From assembly GCF_020687805.1 (NCBI RefSeq), contig NZ_JAJEWQ010000001.1, positions 653,232-717,231 on the forward strand: DNA of 64,000 bases. The letters are read 5' to 3'. Position 1 is the stretch's first letter; each line of letters opens with the position of its first letter. Of the stretch, positions 27,101 through 33,686 are shown in pieces. The notes below the pieces were generated by a model that saw only the letters and a program-made list of their open reading frames with translations, had not been told where the DNA came from and ran no database searches. Position numbers and translations under genes: made by a program. This stretch comes from Planctobacterium marinum (GTDB lineage Bacteria > Pseudomonadota > Gammaproteobacteria > Enterobacterales > Alteromonadaceae).

Positions 27101-27274
27101 ATTGGCTGGGTAGTGTTTGGCGGACTGGGTTTAGCGGTGGTATTTACCCTGTTTCTCACACCTGTTTTATATTTTTGGCTTGCCCGATTCGTTAAACCCC
27201 GCAAAGACAACGCTAAACAACTGGAAACAGAGCTGCAATCCGCCGGAGAAAAACTGCAACAGCACAACCAATAG
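24167..27274 (+). CDS. RND (AcrB-type) efflux pump inner-membrane permease
   Basis: A 1035-aa proton-driven exporter with 12 membrane spans and two large periplasmic loops. The N-terminus is LSIRRPVLIIVLNLLIIIAGLSAI. Proton-relay aspartates sit in ATGLIVDDAIVVSENIQRR in the fourth span. The second half has MLIGLLAKNSILLVEFADQLR. Pore-domain text such as LPDVDRPVVSIRASYPGGAPETVD marks the HAE-1-like group. No outer-membrane factor gene adjoins, so a TolC-type partner elsewhere is assumed. No local regulator is present. Confidence 0.92.
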   Translation: MSELHTSHKEDLPSLSIRRPVLIIVLNLLIIIAGLSAILGLEVRELPDVDRPVVSIRASYPGGAPETVDTEVTSRLEGAAARVSGVKSIRAQSEEGFARVVIEFRPGINIEDAANETREAISQVQRQLPDEVERLAIVKADNDAGAVVSLTLSSDSIEMESLTEMVETDIAPLFLSIPGVADIRINGEREKVLRVTVDPIRLASFALSFSDVASALRTAPFDVPAGSLRSTDQQVIVRADATSITASEVENILISGNTRVGDVANVYFGPADANSFVRLNGKPVIGLEILRQAGANTIEISDQTQAMVEELRHRFPSLEIHITDDDAQFIRGSIEEVLTSLSFTIALVVFTLWLFLGSFRATIIPALSIPVSLIGSLAVMWMLGFSINILTLLALVLATGLIVDDAIVVSENIQRRKSLGLASKAAAVIGSREVFFAVVATTAVLVAVFVPIAFLPSTAGRLFREFGGVLSASVIISSFVALTLVPAFKAKIPTGNNKTMFSGFGNACLTGYKTALGWCLTRGFVVLLLSVVAAGGAVAIYDSVKKELLPPEDRGNVRIFARGPDGVGIAFMDRQAEKMEDTLLPYMQDGNIETIKTVVGQWDPNIVYITVNLKDWEQRSKSQQDIIAEIRPELNKIPGAPGRAFGPNSLNLRGQGGGLEFAITGNDYDEIYDVAQDFSKALENRFPQMGRAEISYQPTQPQMRVHIDRRRAEELGVPFSDITNTLRSAIGGYDLGNLNVGDQAIPIMLQSTYKDIADPADLTNLYVGSGNGSLVPLSSIAYITEEGVAAELERHAQRRAIEVDVDLPDSISMEEAVTGLRELAQDVLPDGFGLVFLGEALTFRETDQQVNITYLVAFIIVLLVLAAQFESFNSALVVMITVPFGIAAAIYAVFLTGTSINVYSQIGLVMLIGLLAKNSILLVEFADQLRDQGHSVKDAILKAGEVRLRPIMMTLMSTILGGIPLIVSSGAGAEARNAIGWVVFGGLGLAVVFTLFLTPVLYFWLARFVKPRKDNAKQLETELQSAGEKLQQHNQ

Positions 27275-27304
27275 GTCCCTTACAGTTTAAAGCCTTAAAA
27301 GACA

Positions 27305-27760
27305 ATGAAAAAAGAAAATGAACTCAGCAAGCGTACATTGGCAGTTAGCTTGCTGCTGGTAGTAGCCATTGTGGCAGCGGGCACAGCGATAGCTCATATG
27401 TCCTGTATATATTTAGGGCCTCAGTGCTTTGAGGCCCAGTATGCTCCGATGGAAATCGTCGAATCTGCCCGACAAGGAACACTGCTGGCTCCGCTTGGCA
27501 CCATTTTTGTTTCCGCACTATTTTTAGCAGTTACAGCGTATGCACTGTCAGCCGCGGGGTTTATTCGCGTGCTTCCGCTGTTAAAAGCCGCGATAATCAC
27601 AATTTCCTCGCTATGTGTTATCAGAGGCATCTTGCCAATACAGTTAAAAATACGCCATCCAGAATTGGTAGATCTGAGTAACTTATTGATTGGACTCACC
27701 TGGCTGCTTTGCGGTATTTTCTTATACCTTGGCTATCGGATGATGAATCACAAAAAATAA
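27305..27760 (+). CDS. Conserved four-TM membrane protein of unknown function
   Basis: A 151-aa protein with hydrophobic segments at about 10-32, 58-82, 88-106 and 122-146. Polar motifs between them (SCIYLGPQCFEAQYAPMEIVESARQGT, and IRGILPIQLKIRHPE) look like conserved family signatures, and I have seen similar unnamed proteins in Alteromonadales and Shewanella. No domain name comes to mind. It lies 30 nt after the RND permease and 4 nt before the lysoplasmalogenase-like gene, so all may be read together. Confidence 0.7.
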   Translation: MKKENELSKRTLAVSLLLVVAIVAAGTAIAHMSCIYLGPQCFEAQYAPMEIVESARQGTLLAPLGTIFVSALFLAVTAYALSAAGFIRVLPLLKAAIITISSLCVIRGILPIQLKIRHPELVDLSNLLIGLTWLLCGIFLYLGYRMMNHKK

Positions 27761-27764
27761 AATC

Positions 27765-28427
27765 ATGAATAAGCTTTACGTCTCACTATTTTTTATCATT
27801 GCTGTTATATATACGCTCAGCAGCCCTCTGGCACCCTACCCCCTGAGTCCTCTGGTAAAGGTATTCCCAATCGTTGTTTTAGCCTTAGTGGCTTACCAGC
27901 AGCTCCCTGCGGGGCATCGTACTTATCCCTTGTTGGCATTGACATTTAGCGGTTTAGGCGATGTATTACTGGCAATGCAGTTTGAACAGAATTTTATGGC
28001 GGGCCTGAGTGCTTTTCTGATCGCTCATGTCTTTTACATCATTTGCTTTGCGCGATTTGTCGACGATGTGCAAATTTACAAAGCCCGGTTTAGACATCTG
28101 GCGGCGCTGGCTATGTTGATCTACTCCTGGTTTATGGCCCAGTGGGTGATGCCGGAAGAAGTTGTTTTGAGATATGCGGTTATTGTGTACGTTGGCGTTA
28201 TCAGTTTTATGTGTATCAGCGCTATCTTTTCGGCACAAACGTCCCATCGTCTTCATTTGTACGGCGCCCTGATTTTTGCCGTCTCAGATAGCCTGATAGC
28301 CTGGAATGCCTTTCGGCACCCCATCCCTTTCGCAACGGTCTGGATCATGGCCAGTTATTATCTGGCTCAATACCTGATCATCGTTGGAATTATACGTCTT
28401 ACGGCATACGCTCGCCACGAGATGTAA
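27765..28427 (+). CDS. YhhN/TMEM86-family membrane protein, putative lysoplasmalogenase
   Basis: A 220-aa protein with about eight membrane spans. Family hallmarks are SPLVKVFPIVVLAL, LTFSGLGDVLLAM, GLSAFLIAHVFYIICF and LYGALIFAVSDSLIAWNAF. Vertebrate TMEM86B and some bacterial homologues hydrolyse the vinyl-ether bond of lysoplasmalogens; whether this protein does is inference. Its last 29 nt overlap, tail to tail, the end of the aldo/keto reductase gene on the other strand. Confidence 0.85.
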   Translation: MNKLYVSLFFIIAVIYTLSSPLAPYPLSPLVKVFPIVVLALVAYQQLPAGHRTYPLLALTFSGLGDVLLAMQFEQNFMAGLSAFLIAHVFYIICFARFVDDVQIYKARFRHLAALAMLIYSWFMAQWVMPEEVVLRYAVIVYVGVISFMCISAIFSAQTSHRLHLYGALIFAVSDSLIAWNAFRHPIPFATVWIMASYYLAQYLIIVGIIRLTAYARHEM

Positions 28428-29373
28428 CGTAAAGCTGATACCACTGCTCACGGCTTAATTGCACCTTAGTGGCTTGTGCACAGGCCTGGATGCGTTGTGG
28501 GTTTGTCGTACCTATGATTGGCTGAATATTTGCCGGATGACGCATTAACCAGGCAAGCACGATAGCTTCTTTAGATACGTTAAATTCTGCCGCCATCATA
28601 GCCACCAGGTTCGCGGTAGCAATCACATTTTCAGGCTGACCATCGAGATTGCGCCCCGAAAACAATCCTTGTGCAAGACATCCCCAGGCCTGTATTTGCA
28701 CATTATTGCTGCGGCAATACTCAACAATACCCGGTGAAAAGTGATTCGTTGTACCGGATGACATACCCGCGTTTACACTTTCATTTAACCAGTCCAGATT
28801 GCGCAGACTCATTTCTAACTGATTGGCGACCAGGGGTTGTTGCAAACCAGATTGCAAATATGCCATTTGATAATCATGCATATTAGAAACGCCGAAGTGC
28901 TTAACTTTGCCCTGTTCGATAAGCTGATTGAACGCTTCTGCAACATCATCCAATTCCATCAGAGGATCTGGGCGATGTAGCAGCAATATATCCAGTTGCT
29001 CGATATTTAGTCGCGCTAAAATACCCTCCACTGACTGTGTTATCCAGGATTTTGAAAAGTCATAGCGCGCCGGGCCTTTGTCGTCATCAAATTTAATGCC
29101 ACACTTACTTTGGATCACGAATTGTTCACGCAATTCCGGACGCTGTTTAAGCACTTCGCCAAACACCGCTTCGGCTTTGCCCAATGTATAAATATCAGCG
29201 TGATCGATAAAATTGATGTTGCCTTCCAGTGCGGCATCTAAAGCTTGGTGCAATTCCGTAATATGTGCAGGTGTAAACGGCTCTGCACTCCAGTCACCGC
29301 CAAATCCCATACAACCTAGCCCAATCGAACTCACCGATGGAAAATAATTTGATAACGGAATAGATTTCATCAT
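28399..29373 (-). CDS. Aldo/keto reductase (YdhF-like)
   Basis: A 324-aa NADPH-dependent TIM-barrel oxidoreductase. The catalytic tetrad is visible: Asp and Tyr in FIDHADIYTLGKAE, Lys in VIQSKCGI, and His in DILLLHRPDPLM. The NADPH-binding end is IIGTTNPQRIQACAQA. The start is placed at ATG 29373, 7 nt after a GAGGAG site; the frame is open to 29388, directly against the SDR stop. Last gene of a four-gene leftward group (RHH-like, membrane protein, SDR, this). Substrate unknown. Confidence 0.88.
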   Translation of the reverse strand: MMKSIPLSNYFPSVSSIGLGCMGFGGDWSAEPFTPAHITELHQALDAALEGNINFIDHADIYTLGKAEAVFGEVLKQRPELREQFVIQSKCGIKFDDDKGPARYDFSKSWITQSVEGILARLNIEQLDILLLHRPDPLMELDDVAEAFNQLIEQGKVKHFGVSNMHDYQMAYLQSGLQQPLVANQLEMSLRNLDWLNESVNAGMSSGTTNHFSPGIVEYCRSNNVQIQAWGCLAQGLFSGRNLDGQPENVIATANLVAMMAAEFNVSKEAIVLAWLMRHPANIQPIIGTTNPQRIQACAQATKVQLSREQWYQLYVTSRGERMP

Positions 29374-29388
29374 TTCTTTGCTCCTCAT

Positions 29389-30099
29389 TTATACCGGGAA
29401 ACCCCAAAGACCAATATTGTCAAAATGGACACGTTTGGGTTGTTGAAGTAAAAATAATACTGACTGCGCCAGATCTTCCGGTTGTAACCAACCAGACTTT
29501 TGGTTGTCTTCCGAGTTTGCCGCCGGCACCTGCACTAACCCGGGACACAAGCTGTGGACCTTGATGCCAAACTCTCTGACTTCTTCCTGCAGAGCCAGGC
29601 CCAACCCCAATACACCAAATTTTGCCGCACAATAAGGGCCAGCTTCTGCGTAACCATTTTTTGCAGCCTGAGAAGCAATATTGATAATAAATCCACTTTT
29701 CTGCGCCTGCATCGTGGGTAACACTGCCTGACTCAGCAAAAAAGTCCCTTTGGTACAGGTTTCCATGACTAAATCCCAGTTTTCTTCCGGACAATCAATA
29801 ATTTTATCTGTAACACCCAGGCCCGAATTATTAATTAAAATGTCTACTGTACCAAATGACTGTAACGTTTTAGAAACCAGCCCCTGAATATCCGCTTTTA
29901 TTCGTACGTCGGCAGCCACTGGTAAACACCTGGCCTCATATATGGCATTAAATTTATCCGCAGTTTCTGACAGCAGTGCCTGACGGCGAGAGCTAATAAC
30001 TACATTAACGCCGGCTTTAAGCAGCGCTTCAGTGATAGCAAGACCAATACCTGAGGCCCCACCCGTGACAATAGCCACTTTGTTTGCGAGTGTGTTCAT
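29389..30099 (-). CDS. Short-chain dehydrogenase/reductase
   Basis: A 236-aa classical SDR. The NAD(P)-binding motif is VTGGASGIGLAI at the N-terminus, the structural motif is INNSGLG (normally NNAG, here Ser for Ala), the catalytic serine is in NIASQAAKNG and the catalytic pair in YCAAK. It is somewhat shorter than the 250-aa norm, at the C-terminus. It lies 25 nt after the small membrane-protein gene and 15 nt before the aldo/keto reductase start; two reductases in tandem suggest a shared carbonyl-reduction or detoxification job, but nothing fixes the substrate. Confidence 0.9.
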   Translation of the reverse strand: MNTLANKVAIVTGGASGIGLAITEALLKAGVNVVISSRRQALLSETADKFNAIYEARCLPVAADVRIKADIQGLVSKTLQSFGTVDILINNSGLGVTDKIIDCPEENWDLVMETCTKGTFLLSQAVLPTMQAQKSGFIINIASQAAKNGYAEAGPYCAAKFGVLGLGLALQEEVREFGIKVHSLCPGLVQVPAANSEDNQKSGWLQPEDLAQSVLFLLQQPKRVHFDNIGLWGFPV

Positions 30100-30124
30100 T
30101 TAAATTCCTATGGAGATTTGAAAA

Positions 30125-30517
30125 CTAAGCCCAGCTTACATTAAACGCGTAAATGTACTGTCCAATATGTGAAGGTGCCATCAACAAGGTATTGGAGACA
30201 ACCGCCTTAAACACATTAAAGTTACCGTATAACTGGCGCATACCGGAGAATTTAGGGGTGAAAAAAGACAAGGGAATATAGACCATGGTAACAACAAAAT
30301 AACCTTGCCACAGAGACTGACTAAAGTAGCGCTCGTTAAAGGCCAAACCGAACAAGCCGATAAGGCCAAACAGCACCACGATGACATCAATGACATCCTG
30401 AACCTTATAGCCTTTGGTATTTTGCTGCCATGTCCCATTAGACAGATCAAACAGGCGTCCAATGACAGAAACCACAACCAATATTGAGGTATACCAGAAA
30501 ACGATTGTCCAACTCAT
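30125..30517 (-). CDS. Small membrane protein of unknown function
   Basis: A 130-aa protein with four predicted membrane spans at about 4-22, 42-62, 70-88 and 103-125. No family is recognised. The start ATG overlaps the stop of the upstream RHH-like gene by 4 nt, so the pair is almost certainly translated from one message. Confidence 0.65.
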   Translation of the reverse strand: MSWTIVFWYTSILVVVSVIGRLFDLSNGTWQQNTKGYKVQDVIDVIVVLFGLIGLFGLAFNERYFSQSLWQGYFVVTMVYIPLSFFTPKFSGMRQLYGNFNVFKAVVSNTLLMAPSHIGQYIYAFNVSWA

Positions 30518-30771
30518 TTTTGATTCTTTTTAAGCCATTCGTTTAACAGTTTAATTTGACCACATTTATATGCTGCATAGGTGATTCTCAGAGAATTACT
30601 TAAAATTTCGCTGTCAGTCCACCCAGTCTTGTCTCGCAACTCGGCGTAACAATCAACCGCTTCAGGATTTACGTAGCCTCTTAACATTTTTTTGCCTTCA
30701 GCTTTTTGCTTTTCTCTGAACCGCTTTTGTTTATCTGCGTTTGCTTTCAGACGATTTTTAACGTTGCTCAT
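30514..30771 (-). CDS. Small basic protein, ribbon-helix-helix-like
   Basis: An 85-aa protein. The N-terminal 30 residues are strongly basic (KNRLKANADKQKRFREKQKAEGKK). The segment LRGYVNPEAVDCYAELRDKTGWTDSEILSNSLRITY has the strand-helix-turn-helix spacing of a ribbon-helix-helix (MetJ/Arc/CopG) DNA-binding domain, with TGWTDSEI at the turn. I infer an autoregulator of the four-gene operon it heads. The next gene overlaps by 4 nt. Confidence 0.62.
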   Translation of the reverse strand: MSNVKNRLKANADKQKRFREKQKAEGKKMLRGYVNPEAVDCYAELRDKTGWTDSEILSNSLRITYAAYKCGQIKLLNEWLKKNQK

Positions 30772-30911
30772 GTCTATGAAAAGTCATCCCTTTTATGCAA
30801 CTATACCCTTTCCCACGACGAATGAAAGTTTCACAGAAAATTTGCACAATTAATACCCTGTGTCATCCTCCAAACCATAAAAATACTGGCGAAAAAGACT
30901 AATCAGACTTG

Positions 30912-30935
30912 TTTAGCGCACAAGTGTTCGCTAAA
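30912..30935. promoter_or_regulatory. FabR-type dyad upstream of fabA
   Basis: The core AGCGCACAAGTGTTCGCT (30915-30932) is a near-perfect dyad AGCGnACAnnTGTnCGCT, and the symmetry extends outwards to TTTAGCG/CGCTAAA. It resembles the FabR sites of E. coli fabA and fabB, where FabR represses unsaturated fatty acid synthesis. It ends 34 nt before the fabA ATG. The comparison with the FabR consensus is from memory. Confidence 0.7.
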
Positions 30936-30969
30936 TTAGCCGCAAATTTTTAAACAGTGAAGTGCAAAA

Positions 30970-31488
30970 ATGTCAGAAAGAAAGAATCAGTTTGATAAAG
31001 AAGACCTACTTAGTTGTAGTCGCGGCGAACTCTTTGGACCAGGAAACAGCCAGTTGCCTGCGCCCAATATGTTGATGATGGATCGCATTGTAGAAATTAG
31101 CGAAGATGGCGGAGACAACGGCAAAGGTTACATCCATGCTGAATTGGATATCACACCTGATCTGTGGTTCTTTGATTGTCATTTTCCGGGCGATCCTGTC
31201 ATGCCCGGTTGCCTGGGTTTGGATGCCATGTGGCAACTAGTTGGATTCTTTCTGGGTTGGAGTGGCGGCCCCGGCAAAGGCCGTGCACTGGGTGTGGGCG
31301 AAGTGAAATTTACCGGCCAGATCTTACCTACAGCTAAAAAAGTCACCTACAAAATTACCATGAAGCGCGTCATCAAGCGCAAACTGTTTATGGGCATTGG
31401 TGATGGAGTAGTAGAAGTAGACGGCCGTCCAATCTATGAAGCAAAAGATCTGAAAGTGGGTCTGTTTCAGGATACCAGCAACTTTTAA
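30970..31488 (+). CDS. fabA: 3-hydroxydecanoyl-ACP dehydratase/isomerase
   Basis: FabA dehydrates 3-hydroxydecanoyl-ACP and isomerises trans-2- to cis-3-decenoyl-ACP, the branch point for unsaturated fatty acids. The protein is 172 aa with a hot-dog fold. Catalytic His71 is in [17 protein letters not shown] and Asp85 at its end, one residue off the E. coli numbering. [19 protein letters not shown] is the usual N-terminal segment. It faces rmf tail to tail, as these two genes are neighbours in E. coli as well. Confidence 0.97.
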   Translation: MSERKNQFDKEDLLSCSRGELFGPGNSQLPAPNMLMMDRIVEISEDGGDNGKGYIHAELDITPDLWFFDCHFPGDPVMPGCLGLDAMWQLVGFFLGWSGGPGKGRALGVGEVKFTGQILPTAKKVTYKITMKRVIKRKLFMGIGDGVVEVDGRPIYEAKDLKVGLFQDTSNF

Positions 31489-31504
31489 TTTAGTGCCAGA
31501 TATA

Positions 31505-31535
31505 CAAAAGCCCCTCTACCGGGGCTTTTGTTCTC
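31505..31535 (+). terminator. Intrinsic terminator of fabA
   Basis: CAAAAGCCCC (31505-31514) pairs with GGGGCTTTTG (31521-31530) around TCTACC, followed by TTCTC. It lies 17 nt after the fabA stop. Confidence 0.85.
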
Positions 31536-31559
31536 TCTAAAATACTGAAGATTGTGTTT

Positions 31560-31733
31560 TTATTTTACAAGACCTAAGCTTCGATCTTCCATTGCAGCTC
31601 TCCAACCACCAAGCCACTGAGAACGCGCCTCTACAGCCTGGAATGGACAGTTGTCTTTAGCCCTACCAGAAATACCAGCTTGATACCCTTTTGCGTGGGC
31701 CCGAGATAATTTATCGCGCTTTTGTCTTTTCAT
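31560..31733 (-). CDS. rmf: Ribosome modulation factor
   Basis: Rmf binds 70S ribosomes in stationary phase and drives their dimerisation into inactive 100S particles. The 57-aa product begins MKRQKRDKLSRAHAKGYQAG and carries SQWLGGWRAAMEDR near its end, almost the E. coli sequence. An AGAGGTG ribosome-binding site (31737-31743 on the complement) precedes the ATG. The gene is shorter than usual length cut-offs. Its place beside fabA and before uup follows the enterobacterial order. Confidence 0.96.
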   Translation of the reverse strand: MKRQKRDKLSRAHAKGYQAGISGRAKDNCPFQAVEARSQWLGGWRAAMEDRSLGLVK

Positions 31734-31950
31734 TTTCACCTCTTTATCAATTGCTGTTTGTAGGCTTTATGCCCACCCCTATGAAATAGAGGATCCTGAC
31801 CTTGTGTTCAAGGTTTAATTTTTACACTGACTACTTGACAACACATAAGTAAATGAAATCCATACAGCTTTTTCTTTACAACATTTTTTCATAAAAATTA
31901 CATTTTTAATTACATGCAATTAGCGGTTAATTTTTATGATTAAAAACGCA

Positions 31951-31974
31951 TAAAAAAGCCGCGAATCGCGGCTT
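31951..31974 (-). terminator. Intrinsic terminator of the zapC-to-DUF3466 leftward unit
   Basis: On the minus strand AAGCCGCG (31974-31967) pairs with CGCGGCTT (31963-31956) around ATT, followed by TTTTTA. It lies 26 nt after the DUF3466 stop. Confidence 0.85.
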
Positions 31975-32000
31975 CAGACAAAGTAAAAACAACTGGTTTA

Positions 32001-33686
32001 TTAGCGTTTAAATCTTCTCATCAGTAATACAAGGGGTAACAGCAACAAGCCCCATCCCGTTGAGCCACCCTGACGATCAGGCGCGCTGGTATCGTCATCA
32101 TCGTCATCGCAGGAATCAATTTCGCCACCGGGAATCGGATTTAAACGTACAGTGATAAAGGTATCAACCAGGTTTTCAGAACCATCATCAGCTAATGCCA
32201 GATTACCCTGAACATCAGTTTCAGCCCGTCTGACTCTGGCCAGCGCAGCAATTTGCCCACTGTCATTGATGCTATGCGCCTGAATAATCGTATAAGGTGA
32301 ATCACAACTCAATAAATCATTGAGGTTCTGAAAGGTGCTGTCGTTCACATCATAGACAAACGCTTCTCTGCGTCGCGTGCTACTTAGGGTGGTTTCTACC
32401 TCGCCCTCGCCCACAACCTGACCATTATTGTTGATTCCCCGGGCGACACTGGAAGAACCAGGGAAAAAGTCATCGGGGAAGCTAATCTCATTAGAATCCG
32501 TGTTGTACACGAAAAACTTACTGCGATCGATACCGTTAATACGTTTTACCGCATATCCCGTCACAAGATTACTGTCATTGATGTCTGTCGCAATACTGCT
32601 TCGGTATTCATTTCTGTCTGTGATACTGATGATTTCGTCACCGGAAAATACCGCGGCATACTGGCTCATAAAATCCGTATTGTCTTCAAAGAAATTGGTG
32701 GTTCGGCCTACGGCCACACCATTTTCGTTTATTGCAAGTGCCTCACTGGAAAACAAACGGTCATCGTCTTCTTCTGGCTCAAAAGGCACTTCATAAGTCA
32801 TGGTATCAGTGACATTACCATCAGTGTCTAACTGCCAGATTACGGCTCTGCGGTGGTGTGTACTGAACAACGTCGCATGTAAATTTTGTAAGCAGGTTTC
32901 CAATGGCTGGTCACCACGGTCCTCTTCATCATTACAGGTTTCTACCGCTTCAGTGATGGCTTCTCTGGGATTAAAGATTTCTAACCCCGCCACCATCAGG
33001 CTGTTGTTAACATCACGGGCTTCGGTGTATCCGCCCACCAAATCAGAATCGGAAACCAGACCGACAGTATTACCATTGAGGTCGACAAAACCTCGGGTAG
33101 TATGTCCACGTACCAGATAGGTTATTTCCTCATCGTCTTCATTGACGTACTCAACTTTTACCGGGTTTCCTTCAGAGTTACCCACGATAACACCACTGTC
33201 GTTAATCCCCTTAACGCGGGTATCAACACTCTTTGTGTAGCCTGAGTAGTCAGCGTCTTCAACATCAAACCCGGGAATATAGGACACTGCCCCGGTGTCT
33301 GACACATAGCTAAGCCAGGGAACCAGTCGTTGCACGGTTCTCACACCCTGACCGGCGCGAATAACGCTCAGAATAGTCTGATAATCTTCGAGATTAAAGT
33401 TGCCATTTTGAGCCGCTTCAATGTCGGTTAAATTATCCTGTAAGGTCTCACTTTCAAAATCTATCAGCGACAAATCAATGGGAATATTGTATTCCGCTAA
33501 CGGGAACTGTGAACTGTAAGTAAGTGACATAACGATGTCACCTGACTCGTTCATATCCACCGGGAAGGCATTTTTTGACACCGCATGAGTATCAATTTCT
33601 GTAACCTGGTACAGTGCACCATGTGAAGCCTGAGAAAATACCGCCATTGAAACCAAGGCAACCCTGGCAAATTTAAAATATTTCAT
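32001..33686 (-). CDS. DUF3466 family secreted protein with GlyGly-CTERM sorting tail
   Basis: A 561-aa exported protein. A signal peptide covers about 1-23 (FARVALVSMAVFSQASHGA). The body repeats short IND/INE-S/N-G motifs (VDMNESGDIV, GINDSGVIVGNSEG, AINENGVAVGRT, DINDSNLVTGYAV, GINNNGQVVGEGE, SINDSGQIAAL), the HAF-like repeats typical of DUF3466. The C-terminus has a run of six aspartates, then a GGSTGW motif, one hydrophobic span and RRFKR, the GlyGly-CTERM signal processed by rhombosortase. Role unknown. The ATG overlaps the uup stop by one base; DUF3466 genes beside uup are common in this order. Confidence 0.85.
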   Translation of the reverse strand: MKYFKFARVALVSMAVFSQASHGALYQVTEIDTHAVSKNAFPVDMNESGDIVMSLTYSSQFPLAEYNIPIDLSLIDFESETLQDNLTDIEAAQNGNFNLEDYQTILSVIRAGQGVRTVQRLVPWLSYVSDTGAVSYIPGFDVEDADYSGYTKSVDTRVKGINDSGVIVGNSEGNPVKVEYVNEDDEEITYLVRGHTTRGFVDLNGNTVGLVSDSDLVGGYTEARDVNNSLMVAGLEIFNPREAITEAVETCNDEEDRGDQPLETCLQNLHATLFSTHHRRAVIWQLDTDGNVTDTMTYEVPFEPEEDDDRLFSSEALAINENGVAVGRTTNFFEDNTDFMSQYAAVFSGDEIISITDRNEYRSSIATDINDSNLVTGYAVKRINGIDRSKFFVYNTDSNEISFPDDFFPGSSSVARGINNNGQVVGEGEVETTLSSTRRREAFVYDVNDSTFQNLNDLLSCDSPYTIIQAHSINDSGQIAALARVRRAETDVQGNLALADDGSENLVDTFITVRLNPIPGGEIDSCDDDDDDTSAPDRQGGSTGWGLLLLPLVLLMRRFKR

